Part shown: positions 1 through 7,985 of the stretch, piece after piece
Numbering within the stretch: position 1 is the stretch's first letter
Layout of the letters: each line of letters begins with the position of its first letter
Assembly: GCA_002344005.1 (NCBI GenBank)
Contig: DDTD01000028.1
Coordinates: forward strand, 1-64,000
Origin: Ignavibacteria bacterium UBA2373
GTDB lineage: Bacteria > Bacteroidota > Ignavibacteria > Kapaibacteriales > UBA961
DNA length: 64,000 bases
Direction: 5' to 3'
Program-made: the position numbers and the translations under genes
Notes under the pieces: model-generated
Databases searched by the model: none
The model's input: the letters and a program-made list of their open reading frames with translations, nothing else
What the model was told of the DNA's origin: nothing

Positions 1-3000
1 GAAATTTACAATACCCAATTACAAAAATTTCCAAATTCTCAAGGATTTAGTAATGACAATCTATCTAATTCAACGTCTCAACTTATTGTACCTTTCCCAG
101 ATGGTAGTCCACAATTTTATATTTTTAATATTGGACTTATCAAAGCAGGTCAAGAAGCAACACGTTTATGCTATTCTATACTTGATTTGCGTACAAAGCA
201 AGGTTTTGTCAAATCGAATAATATTAAAGTACGTGATATGATTGATTTTCAAATTACAGGGATACAAGACTGTACAAATGGAGGATATTGGATTGTCGTC
301 CTTGATGATAATAAAAAAGATTTTTATTCGTATCATATTACCGAGAAAGGTTTTGATAGCATACCTGTAGTTACATCACTTGATAAAAGTTTATGTGATG
401 AGATTGAGATAAGACAGCCACATTATTATAGAATGATTATTTCGCCAGATGGAACAAAAATAGCTTTATCGCTTGCAAGTCGTGTTTTTTCGAATAGAAA
501 GACAGTGATTTACTTGTTTGATTATGATAATAAAACAGGAAGAATAAGTAATAAAAGGAAAATTAACAAATATGACTATTCAGGTATGTTTACACATATT
601 CAGTTTTCTCCAAACAGTAATATTTTATATGCTTCATACAGTAGCGCAGATGGTGTGTTTCAATATGATTTATCCAGCGGTAATGAAAGTATTATACAAA
701 ATTCAGAAATAATATATTTACATGATAATTACAGACGTGATTTTCAAGAAACTATAGAGTTAATGCCTAATAAAAAAATGTATATATTCCGTACGACACG
801 ATTTGATATTATTCATTTACCCAATAATATGGGGGAAAACTGGAAATTGCAGAAAGATGCTATTGTGAATGGAGGAGACATGGAAGCTGAATCGGGTGGT
901 AATGGCTTTCCTAATTTTATGCAACATTATTTTTCCGATGATTATAAGGGTTATCCTTGTTTTGAACCACGCGGCACACTTGATACAATCTATGGTTGCA
1001 TTAATACACCGTTACGCATTACACATCGTTATTCTGATGGCATTATTCTTTCTCGACAATGGTCTATTGATAGTGCAAACATTATTGAACAGAGAGATTC
1101 TTCCTGCCTTTTTTCTATAAAAAAAACGGGAACGTATCGTATTCAATTATTCTGCAAAAGAAATTCCCGCATTGATACTTTACTAACGTATGCCATTATC
1201 AATGATGCACAAGCGCAAGCCGGAAAAGATACTATTCTGTGCGCAGGAACATCAATAAAAATAGGCACTCAAGGTGAACAAGGAACAACATATAGATGGT
1301 ACCCGACAAAGGGTTTAGACGATTACACGAAAGCAAATCCAACAGCAAGTCCAGACACAACAACAGAATATATTTTTGCTGTCATAAATAAATATGGATG
1401 CAGTGCTTTTGATACAATAAAAATCACGGTTGTTCCATCGGTTCAACCGACAATTACTCGCGATACCACACTCTGTGCATGGATTCCATTACAATTACAA
1501 GCAGGCGGCGGCACAAAGTATGAATGGTTTCCGAAAAGCGGATTAAATAATTATTTTATTGCCAATCCGATTGCAATGCCAAGCACAACAACACGCTATA
1601 AAGTGATTATTTCCAATGCCACTTGCACAGATTCCGCTTTTGTGACAATGACAATCAAAGAAAATGAAAAAGCAGATGCGGGCAGAGATAAAGAATTATG
1701 TGCAGGGCTGTCAGTCAGACTCGGCACAAACAATAATCCGCAAGTAGAATATTCTTGGTCGCCACCCGATTATTTGGATAATCCCAAAAGTGCAAACCCA
1801 CTGTGCACGCCCGAAAAAAATATGCAATATATTCTCACAATAAAGAACAGCAATGGTTGTGAAAATTATGATACCGTCAATGTCACTTTGGGTGGTGAAT
1901 TATCTGTCTTTGCAGGTGCAGACACAAATGTTTGCACAGGTGAACAAATACAATTAAATGCAAGCGGTGCAGAAAACTTCTCTTGGTCACCTGCGGATGG
2001 TTTAAGTAATGCCACTATCGCAAATCCACTATTTACAGGAACTTCCACCACACAATATATAGTCACGGGAAAATCAGGAAATTGCGAAGGTAAAGATACG
2101 ATACTTGTTACTGTCAATGAAAAACCGACAATAATTGCCTCTGAAAATAGAGAAATTTGTGCGGGTGATACAGTGCATTTATTAGCCAAAGGCGCTACAG
2201 AATATTCTTGGTCGCCTACCGAAGGATTGAACAATGCGACTATTCCCAATCCAATATTTAACGGCACAAAAACCACAGAATATATAGTCACAGGAAAAAA
2301 CGGCAATTGTTTTGACACTAAAAAAGTAATCATTACAGTGAATGAAAAGCCGACATTGTCAGTGTCAGAAAATAGAGAAATTTGTGCGGGCGATACAGTG
2401 CATTTATCAGCTAAAGGAGCTTTAGAATATTCTTGGTCGCCTGCCGAAGGATTGAATAATCCCACAATTGCCAATCCGATATTTATTGGTACAAAAACCA
2501 CAGAATATATTGTTACAGGAAAAACAGGAAATTGTTTTGATAGTAAAAAAATACTCATTACAGTGAATGAAAAGCCGACAATATCGGTTTCAGAAAACAG
2601 AGAAATCTGTCTTGGCGATACAGTTCATCTTCGTGCAAATAATGCGGATAATTATTTGTGGACACCGAGTATATATCTCAATAATGCGACTATTTCCAAT
2701 CCGATAGCGCAACCGACAGAAAATATCACTTATACCGTTCGAGGTACAAATGCTAATGGTTGTTATGAAGAAAAAACAGTTTCCATAACCATTAACAATG
2801 ATCAAGAAAAAACAATTTCTTTGCAATTATCAGACACAGCGTACTATGCACCTGGCACTATTGTTCCAGTGAAAATAGTTATTCCCGAGGGTCTTGCTCA
2901 AACAACAGTAACACTTAATTATGATCCATGTTGTGTGCGTTGTGACAGCATTTTTACACCGAACACAGAAATTTCCACAGTATTTCTTCGCAATAATGCA

Positions 3001-3441
3001 CTTCGATTTACAAGTATTTCACCGAATAAACAAGAAAAAGAAATTATATTGCCTTGTACAATCTATTTACCACCTGATGGCAGAAAAAGTGAAAAATTCA
3101 CACTTTCCGATATTATTCACAGTGAACAATGTCTTATAGTGCGCGGCAATAACGATGAAATTCTTTATGATCCGAGTTGTGCATGGCAATTTCGCGGTGT
3201 GCAACAAACGGGGCGTTTCGGCATTGAGTCTGACGGCACAATAGCCCGATTATACACGGGTTATGGCGGCGCAATTACCGTAAAAATATTCGACTTGACA
3301 GGTGTGGAAGTATGGCATTATTCCTCACTATATAATTCCACCGATGTTCAAGAAATATCTTTACCATCATTATCAAGCGGCATGTATATTATGCAAGCAA
3401 GTAATGGCGTTTGGCATGATGAATGTGTGATGATGAAGTAA
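1..3441 (+). CDS. Giant T9SS-sorted repeat protein, 5'-truncated by the window edge
   Basis: The frame is open from base 1 and a natural start is not visible; a TTG at 187 is only an internal codon, because the codons before it already encode the N-terminal propeller-like fold. About 1146 residues are visible. The first ~380 resemble the WD40-like N-terminal region of Bacteroidota gliding-motility-associated proteins (VPFPDGSPQFYIF, SPDGTKIA, IQFSPNSNILY). Next come PKD/Ig-like units of roughly 75-90 residues with the signature YSWSP..GLNN..I.NP, of which the last four (1915-2814) are near-regular 75-residue repeats. Then follow a cohesin-like segment (APGTIVPVKIVIPEGLAQ) and a C-terminal T9SS sorting domain (ITVKIFDLTG, SSGMYIMQASNG). 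It is probably exported by T9SS and held on the cell surface, perhaps as an adhesin; function is inferred from architecture only. From 1747 to the stop it is nearly identical to the minus-strand gene ending at 30637. Confidence 0.85.
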   Translation, partial: EIYNTQLQKFPNSQGFSNDNLSNSTSQLIVPFPDGSPQFYIFNIGLIKAGQEATRLCYSILDLRTKQGFVKSNNIKVRDMIDFQITGIQDCTNGGYWIVVLDDNKKDFYSYHITEKGFDSIPVVTSLDKSLCDEIEIRQPHYYRMIISPDGTKIALSLASRVFSNRKTVIYLFDYDNKTGRISNKRKINKYDYSGMFTHIQFSPNSNILYASYSSADGVFQYDLSSGNESIIQNSEIIYLHDNYRRDFQETIELMPNKKMYIFRTTRFDIIHLPNNMGENWKLQKDAIVNGGDMEAESGGNGFPNFMQHYFSDDYKGYPCFEPRGTLDTIYGCINTPLRITHRYSDGIILSRQWSIDSANIIEQRDSSCLFSIKKTGTYRIQLFCKRNSRIDTLLTYAIINDAQAQAGKDTILCAGTSIKIGTQGEQGTTYRWYPTKGLDDYTKANPTASPDTTTEYIFAVINKYGCSAFDTIKITVVPSVQPTITRDTTLCAWIPLQLQAGGGTKYEWFPKSGLNNYFIANPIAMPSTTTRYKVIISNATCTDSAFVTMTIKENEKADAGRDKELCAGLSVRLGTNNNPQVEYSWSPPDYLDNPKSANPLCTPEKNMQYILTIKNSNGCENYDTVNVTLGGELSVFAGADTNVCTGEQIQLNASGAENFSWSPADGLSNATIANPLFTGTSTTQYIVTGKSGNCEGKDTILVTVNEKPTIIASENREICAGDTVHLLAKGATEYSWSPTEGLNNATIPNPIFNGTKTTEYIVTGKNGNCFDTKKVIITVNEKPTLSVSENREICAGDTVHLSAKGALEYSWSPAEGLNNPTIANPIFIGTKTTEYIVTGKTGNCFDSKKILITVNEKPTISVSENREICLGDTVHLRANNADNYLWTPSIYLNNATISNPIAQPTENITYTVRGTNANGCYEEKTVSITINNDQEKTISLQLSDTAYYAPGTIVPVKIVIPEGLAQTTVTLNYDPCCVRCDSIFTPNTEISTVFLRNNALRFTSISPNKQEKEIILPCTIYLPPDGRKSEKFTLSDIIHSEQCLIVRGNNDEILYDPSCAWQFRGVQQTGRFGIESDGTIARLYTGYGGAITVKIFDLTGVEVWHYSSLYNSTDVQEISLPSLSSGMYIMQASNGVWHDECVMMK
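1747..3438 (+). repeat. Copy 1 of a 1692-bp near-identical inverted repeat
   Basis: This is the 3' half of the giant secreted gene and aligns without gaps to 30640-32331 on the opposite strand (position p pairs with 34078 minus p). The encoded segments differ at 27 of 564 residues by my own count. Identity starts abruptly at the GAA TAT TCT TGG codons and ends one codon before the stop (TAA here, TAG in copy 2). Confidence 0.93.
1915..2814 (+). repeat. Four tandem 225-bp coding repeats (75 residues each)
   Basis: Units start at 1915, 2140, 2365 and 2590, exactly 225 bp apart. Units 2 and 3 are the most alike (SENREICAGDTVHL, TKTTEYIVTGK, ITVNEKPT). Each encodes a PKD/Ig-like beta domain with a conserved Cys pair. 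Copy 2 carries the same four units at 31264-32163 in the same order. Confidence 0.88.
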
Positions 3442-3460
3442 CTATTTTCCGGAGATTGCT

Positions 3461-3532
3461 ATGAAATCTATACTAATTTTTCTTGTAACTTTATCAAAAC
3501 CGAAAACTTATAAAGTATGCGGTGATGAGTAT
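3461..3532 (+). pseudogene. Relic of a Cys-rich secreted protein gene (head and tail only)
   Basis: An ATG with a GGAG-like ribosome site begins a 12-codon head (MKSILIFLVTLS) resembling the signal-peptide start of the gene at 34032-34709 (MKYIISFIAVLC). It is joined directly to that gene's tail, TYKVCGDE here versus TYKVCGDD there. The similarity continues past the old stop: the 20 bases around it match at 16 positions, but TAA has become TAT, so the frame now runs into the next gene. The simplest reading is an internal deletion of roughly 600 bp in a paralogue of the Cys-rich gene, followed by loss of its stop. The micro-ORF is unlikely to be functional. Confidence 0.65.
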
Positions 3533-3542
3533 TATTTCACAG

Positions 3543-3577
3543 AGCCGCTTATATTGGGTATAAGCGGCTTCTTTTTT
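3543..3577 (+). terminator. Rho-independent terminator after the Cys-rich relic
   Basis: A 9-bp stem (AGCCGCTTA / TAAGCGGCT) with a 9-base loop is followed by TCTTTTTT. The second locus has a different hairpin at the equivalent place (33993-34022), between its Cys-rich gene and the next gene. Confidence 0.8.
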
Positions 3578-3589
3578 GAAAGGTTTATT

Positions 3590-4996
3590 ATGAAATACAT
3601 ATTCTGTATATTATTTATTTTGGGCAATATTATTTGTCTGTCCGCACAATCTATTCAATGGGATATTATTCAAGGTAATGATCCCAATATTACAATTACG
3701 GCACTGAATTCTTATAATAAAGACAATATATCAATGGCAGTGATTGAAGAATATCCTGCTCCCGATGATCCGGGTTTTTCCAAAATACGTTATGCTATGG
3801 TTATCCGAACTTCAACCGATGGAGGATTGTCATGGCACAAAGATACCGTTTCTCATGTCTCAAGAGTTTTTAATGATTTTGCTCGTGTAAAGTCATTTTC
3901 TTATTGCGATTCTTTAACCATTATTGGTGTCGGAGATAGTGGACTTATTGTGAGAACGATAGATGGCGGTAAACATTGGGAAAAGTTGCAACAAAAAAAG
4001 TATTGGAATTTTCGACATATAGATTGCAAAGGAAATTATGGCATTGCGGTAGGTACCTATGGCACTGTCGCTATTACTACCGATGCTGGTAAAACATGGA
4101 ATATACAAGAAAAGCGATTTCATTATTTGTTCAATTATGCACAATGTGTCAGCCCTCAGTATATGATTGCGCATAATGTTTTTGATTGTAGGCAATATTT
4201 CACAAGGGATTTCGGTGTAACTTGGGATAGCATTCAATTAAGCAATAACTGTTATTATAACCCAACTACATCAATATTTATAGGTGATGAAATCAGTTCT
4301 GTTTTTTATTATGATGAAATGAATGGACTTGCTTATGGAAGACGTTTTCCCGACAGTACAGATGATTATTATACCGCTATCACATTACTCGGAAAAACTA
4401 CCGATGGTGGAAGGTCTTGGCAATTCAATGATGATACAACCAATTTACCTATAAAACGTTCTGCCCCTCTATCTATTCAAGGGTTCAAATCATCACCTTA
4501 TATTTTTACAGGGTCTTTTGGTCCACAATTTATGTATTCTTCCGATAATGGGCAAACATGGAACATTGACTCCACAATTACAGCATTAATTGATGTCAAT
4601 AAAGACTGTCGTTATATCTCTTTTTCCGATCCTACGACGATCTATTGCGGATCTACGGATGGTCTTTTCCGTGGCACTATTCAGCAATCTACGAATGTCG
4701 AAGACGGTTCTAATGGCAATCCTTATCTTTTTATTGATGTCAAGCCCGTTCCTGCCAAAAATGACATTAACCTAAGAATCTATGGACTTTATAGTATTTC
4801 TTCCGATTTCTCGCTTCTGCTCTATGATAGTATGGGAAATATGGTAAAGGATATTTCACAGCTTGCACAAAAAAATCAAAATGGTGCGTGGGCTGACGCT
4901 ACTATTCCCGTGCAAGACCTCACAGCAGGAGTGTATGTCTTAGTCTTTAAAGCAGGTACCGACCATTATACAAAAAAAATTCTTATTGCATATTAA
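3590..4996 (+). CDS. Secreted BNR/YCF48-like beta-propeller protein with T9SS sorting domain
   Basis: The ATG at 3590 is chosen because it starts a clean signal peptide (MKYIFCILFILGNIICLSAQ) and has AAAGG upstream; the open frame runs back to 3461 only because a relict gene lost its stop. The 468-residue product contains repeated propeller blades with the BNR/Asp-box motif (STDGGLSWHKD, TIDGGKHWE, TTDAGKTWN, TTDGGRSWQ, SSDNGQTWN), as in YCF48/photosystem-assembly-like and sialidase-like folds. It ends with a T9SS type A sorting domain (PVPAKNDINLRI, YDSMGNMVKD, LTAGVYVLVFKAG, KKILIAY). Such proteins are common cargo in Bacteroidota and are delivered to the surface or medium. No enzyme active site was recognised, so the substrate or role is unknown. 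Confidence 0.85.
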   Translation: MKYIFCILFILGNIICLSAQSIQWDIIQGNDPNITITALNSYNKDNISMAVIEEYPAPDDPGFSKIRYAMVIRTSTDGGLSWHKDTVSHVSRVFNDFARVKSFSYCDSLTIIGVGDSGLIVRTIDGGKHWEKLQQKKYWNFRHIDCKGNYGIAVGTYGTVAITTDAGKTWNIQEKRFHYLFNYAQCVSPQYMIAHNVFDCRQYFTRDFGVTWDSIQLSNNCYYNPTTSIFIGDEISSVFYYDEMNGLAYGRRFPDSTDDYYTAITLLGKTTDGGRSWQFNDDTTNLPIKRSAPLSIQGFKSSPYIFTGSFGPQFMYSSDNGQTWNIDSTITALIDVNKDCRYISFSDPTTIYCGSTDGLFRGTIQQSTNVEDGSNGNPYLFIDVKPVPAKNDINLRIYGLYSISSDFSLLLYDSMGNMVKDISQLAQKNQNGAWADATIPVQDLTAGVYVLVFKAGTDHYTKKILIAY

Positions 4997-5017
4997 TTAG
5001 AGTACACTGTTTTTTTA

Positions 5018-5054
5018 TCCCTCATACTGAATTATAGTGTGAGGGACTTTTTTT
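5018..5054 (+). terminator. Rho-independent terminator of the BNR protein gene
   Basis: Stem TCCCTCATACT / AGTGTGAGGGA (one G-T pair), 7-base loop, then CTTTTTTT. It overlaps the stop codon of the convergent TatD gene. Confidence 0.85.
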
Positions 5055-5724
5055 ACATATTTTTATCAAGAAATATTCTATGCCATTGTTCATAGAGCTT
5101 TAGCTGCAAATATTCAACGGAAACAGAACGTATATCAGCTATTTTTTCATAGATTAAAGAAATAGGTAGAGCGCTGTCATCATTTTCAATAAAAAACATA
5201 TTTTCCGGTACAGTTTTACATATTTTTTCTAAATGCGGTCTATTATAAAGAATTGCAGCACCAAAAGATAAGAAACAGCCATGTGCAAGAAGTTCATCAG
5301 CAATAGTCTGTCGTGAAGAAAACCCATGAATAATCCACGGAACTTTTGATTTGCTCTTTTTTTTACATTCAATAATTTCATTAAATGCACGCACGCAATG
5401 AATAATCAATGGCTTATTGCAAGAATCGGCTATACGTATATGTTCCAAAAAAATATCTTGCTGTTCCGTTTTCGATGTACCGCGTAAAATATCAATGCCT
5501 GTTTCGCCTATGGCAAGGACAGAAGGATGCGAAGCATAATTTTCTACAACAGATTGCCACTTTTTCCACGAAAGATACGAAGCATTCCAAGGATGAATAC
5601 CAATGCTATATAATTTTTTATCATCATTAGGTACATTTTCCACAATATCACAATTGATAATTTCATGGAATGATATAGAAGGATGATGCGTATGAATATT
5701 CACAAATGGATATGGCGCTTTCAT
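5053..5724 (-). CDS. TatD-family metal-dependent hydrolase
   Basis: A 223-residue product of the amidohydrolase/TIM-barrel type. Visible TatD landmarks in order are NIHTHHPS near the N-terminus (metal-binding HxH), IGIHPW, the GETGID version of the usual GEIGLDY, PLIIHCVRA, and WIIHGFSS with a further His ligand. TatD proteins are Mg-dependent DNases/hydrolases, and the physiological substrate is usually uncertain. It is the last gene of a minus-strand operon; its ATG overlaps the upstream stop by the ATGA tetranucleotide (5721-5724). It is slightly shorter than typical TatD (about 255-265), consistent with the shorter TatD-like branch common in Bacteroidota. Confidence 0.85.
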   Translation of the reverse strand: MKAPYPFVNIHTHHPSISFHEIINCDIVENVPNDDKKLYSIGIHPWNASYLSWKKWQSVVENYASHPSVLAIGETGIDILRGTSKTEQQDIFLEHIRIADSCNKPLIIHCVRAFNEIIECKKKSKSKVPWIIHGFSSRQTIADELLAHGCFLSFGAAILYNRPHLEKICKTVPENMFFIENDDSALPISLIYEKIADIRSVSVEYLQLKLYEQWHRIFLDKNM

Positions 5725-6206
5725 TGCTCTTTTTGTTCAATGTGAAGAACCGGAAAACCTGTTTTTTGATCTATGTTGCGTTGAAATTGTATTTCGGGAT
5801 ATGTCATAATCACAATTTCAGCAGTCATCATAACAGTAGTGCCATGTTCGAGATGACCGCCCTGCACTTTACCTTTCTCATCTCCGGCTGCAATATGTAT
5901 ATGGACACCGGAAGAAGCAATTGTTCCTGTTACTGATACGATTTCTAAAGGTCCAATCACGGTATCAACAGTATTTTTCATGGCAAACCGCACAGCCATC
6001 TTTTGCACACTTCCCACACAAGTCAAGAGTGAGCCGGAAGTAATATTGTTTTTTTTGGCGAATTGCTCCAAACTATATTTAATATCATCGCCCTTGTTTA
6101 GCCGTAAAGCATATATGATGGATTTATTTGTAACAGCACTATTATCATAGCTTTGAGAATATAATGACACTGTAAAAAAGACAAACAACACAATATATTT
6201 TTCCAT
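5721..6206 (-). CDS. Exported DUF296/PCC-domain protein
   Basis: The 161-residue product begins with a hydrophobic signal-like segment (MEKYIVLFVFFTVSLYSQS) followed by a PCC (plant and prokaryote conserved, DUF296) domain. Landmarks are YALRLNKGDDI, ITSGSLLTCVGSV, the HIHIAAGD segment and GGHLEHGTTV. In this family the histidines of HxH plus GGH form a metal-binding site. Most bacterial members are cytoplasmic and of unknown function; the leader peptide here is unusual. It is the third gene of a four-gene operon, 12 bases after the SanA-like gene and overlapping tatD by four bases. The molecular role is unknown. Confidence 0.75.
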   Translation of the reverse strand: MEKYIVLFVFFTVSLYSQSYDNSAVTNKSIIYALRLNKGDDIKYSLEQFAKKNNITSGSLLTCVGSVQKMAVRFAMKNTVDTVIGPLEIVSVTGTIASSGVHIHIAAGDEKGKVQGGHLEHGTTVMMTAEIVIMTYPEIQFQRNIDQKTGFPVLHIEQKEQ

Positions 6207-6218
6207 ATAAACATCAAC

Positions 6219-6857
6219 TTATTGAATAATAATTTTTTTACCTAAAAATTTTGGTTTCGTATCAAAGACAGTATCTATAAACACTTTTACTTTTGCGAAG
6301 ATCTCTCTGACATTTGTCATAAATCCGATATAAGAAGTGACTTCATCGGCATTATAGCCAAATGCTGCGATGCCATAATTTCTTGCTATATACACAGCTC
6401 TTTCATTATGAAATTTTTGAGATATGACGATAAAAGAATCTTGTCCGAATATTTCTTTGGCACGAATAACTGAGTCAAAAGTACGAAAACCGGCATAATC
6501 AAGAATAATTTTATGTTCCGGCACGCCATGCTCCAAAAGAGAATTTTTCATATCTAATGGTTCATTATAATTTTGTGTGCTATTATCGCCACTTACAAGA
6601 ATGTAGCGAATATTACCACTCTCATAGAGTGTGACAGCGGCTTGTATCCTTTTAGAGAAATACTCATTAATACCTCCATTTTCCATATATTTACCTGCTC
6701 CCAACAATAATCCCGTTTTTACTTTTGGCAATAGCTGTGTATTGTCAGATATAAAACTCTCCGCAACATCTTTGATTCGGCAATTTGCCCATACAATAAC
6801 AAAGATAAGTACAATAAAGAATACACTTATACTTACAAATATTCTCTTTTTTTTCAT
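6219..6857 (-). CDS. SanA/YdcF-like DUF218 membrane-anchored protein
   Basis: A 212-residue protein with one N-terminal transmembrane helix (about residues 5-24, after KKKR). The DUF218 domain follows: GLLLGAGKY, RIQAAVTLYESG, YILVSGDNS, EPLDMKNSLLEHGVPEHKI, LDYAGFRTFDSVIRAKEIFG, and FHNERAVYIA near the end. This is the SanA-type subfamily, linked in enterobacteria to envelope barrier function (vancomycin exclusion at high temperature); the biochemical activity is not established. It overlaps the upstream oxidoreductase by ATGA and belongs to the same operon. Confidence 0.85.
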   Translation of the reverse strand: MKKKRIFVSISVFFIVLIFVIVWANCRIKDVAESFISDNTQLLPKVKTGLLLGAGKYMENGGINEYFSKRIQAAVTLYESGNIRYILVSGDNSTQNYNEPLDMKNSLLEHGVPEHKIILDYAGFRTFDSVIRAKEIFGQDSFIVISQKFHNERAVYIARNYGIAAFGYNADEVTSYIGFMTNVREIFAKVKVFIDTVFDTKPKFLGKKIIIQ

Positions 6858-7819
6858 ATTTTTACCTCCGCAACATTTTTGGATATAATATTTACTTCCT
6901 CATTACTTACTTTAACGACAACATTTCCTTTTTTTCTACCTGTATCAACATAATGATGGGCTTGTACTATATCATCAAATGTGAAAATTTTATCAATATT
7001 TGCTCGAATATATGACATATCATAAAGTTTTTTTAGAAACAATAATTGCTCTTTTGTTTCTTTAGCAACTTCCAATCCACCCACACTATAGAATACACCT
7101 TTTTGCTTGAGTAAATGCTTACATTGTTTTTTTGTTATTTTTCCTACAGCATCAAATATACAATCATATTGCCCTTGCAAATCTTGTATGTCCTTTTGTG
7201 TATATAAAACAATAGCATCCGCGCCACGCTGTGTTACTAAATCCACTCCTTTTTCGCTACACATTGCTGTTATATGTGCATCATAATACTTAGCAATTTC
7301 CACTGCCGCTATGCCCACTGAACCGGTAGCGCCATAAATTAATATCTTTTGATTTTTTTTTGTACTAATTCCTGCTTTATGCAAAAAATAATGAGCTGTC
7401 ATACCACCGAAGAGTATAGCCGCAGATTCTTCAAAATTTGCTGTTGTAGGTTTATGAATAATTGTGCTTTGTTCATGAATGACTGCATATTCGGCATAAG
7501 CACCAAAAGAAAAACCTGTACTGCCGCACACTTCATCTCCCGGTGAAAAAGACGTGACATTTTTGCCGACTTTTTCTACGATACCGGCAACAATAGTGCC
7601 CAATATTGGTTTACGCGGTTTTGTGATACCAAGCACCAAACGCATAATAATACGCAAGAATCCTTCGACAATAAGACCTCTTATGCGTACATCACCGGAA
7701 TTTACCGTGGTTGCTTTAACTGCTATGAGAATTTCATTATCTTTTGGTTGTGGCTTTTCCACATTTTTTATAACAAGTACTTCGGGTGCACCATATTTTG
7801 TACAAATAACCGCTTTCAT
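6854..7819 (-). CDS. Zinc-less MDR-family NAD(P)-dependent oxidoreductase
   Basis: The start at 7819 (MKAVICTKYGAPEVL) is preceded by AGGAG at a good distance; the frame extends upstream but the extra residues are not family-like. The 321-residue product has the medium-chain dehydrogenase layout: a GroES-like N-terminal domain (VKATTVNSGDVRIRG, GTIVAGIVEKVG, FSPGDEVCG) and a Rossmann domain with ILIYGATGSVGIAAVEIAKY. The catalytic-zinc Cys-His set of alcohol dehydrogenases is absent, placing it with quinone-oxidoreductase/enoyl-reductase-like enzymes. It is the promoter-proximal gene of the operon. The substrate cannot be told from sequence. Confidence 0.85.
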   Translation of the reverse strand: MKAVICTKYGAPEVLVIKNVEKPQPKDNEILIAVKATTVNSGDVRIRGLIVEGFLRIIMRLVLGITKPRKPILGTIVAGIVEKVGKNVTSFSPGDEVCGSTGFSFGAYAEYAVIHEQSTIIHKPTTANFEESAAILFGGMTAHYFLHKAGISTKKNQKILIYGATGSVGIAAVEIAKYYDAHITAMCSEKGVDLVTQRGADAIVLYTQKDIQDLQGQYDCIFDAVGKITKKQCKHLLKQKGVFYSVGGLEVAKETKEQLLFLKKLYDMSYIRANIDKIFTFDDIVQAHHYVDTGRKKGNVVVKVSNEEVNIISKNVAEVKI

Positions 7820-7924
7820 AGTAACTCCTGTAAACAATATAATAACTTTTTTACTTAGATGCAACAAATATCCGAGATGCTGCAAGGAGTAAAGAGTATG
7901 TGTACCCAAAGGAGGAAGATATTG

Positions 7925-7958
7925 CAAAAAAAAAGCCGCTTCAATGTAGAAACGGCTT
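7925..7958 (-). terminator. Rho-independent terminator downstream of rho
   Basis: On the minus strand the stem AAGCCG-TTTC / GAAG-CGGCTT is followed by a run of T (A9 at 7925-7933 on the plus strand). It lies 28 bases after the rho stop and before the oxidoreductase operon. Confidence 0.85.
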
Positions 7959-7985
7959 AATGAAATCAAGAAGAAAACACAATTA

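Noticed and set aside
187..189. TTG as start of the left-end giant gene
   Set aside because: The frame is open to base 1 and the preceding residues already belong to the N-terminal domain.
1866..2558. 230-residue antisense open frame across the tandem repeats
   Set aside because: It is a frame shadow of the 225-bp coding repeats; the same occurs opposite copy 2 (31745-32212). No ribosome site or independent support.
1915..2814. CRISPR array
   Set aside because: The 225-bp period is in-frame coding repeats with no spacer structure; no cas genes occur in the window.
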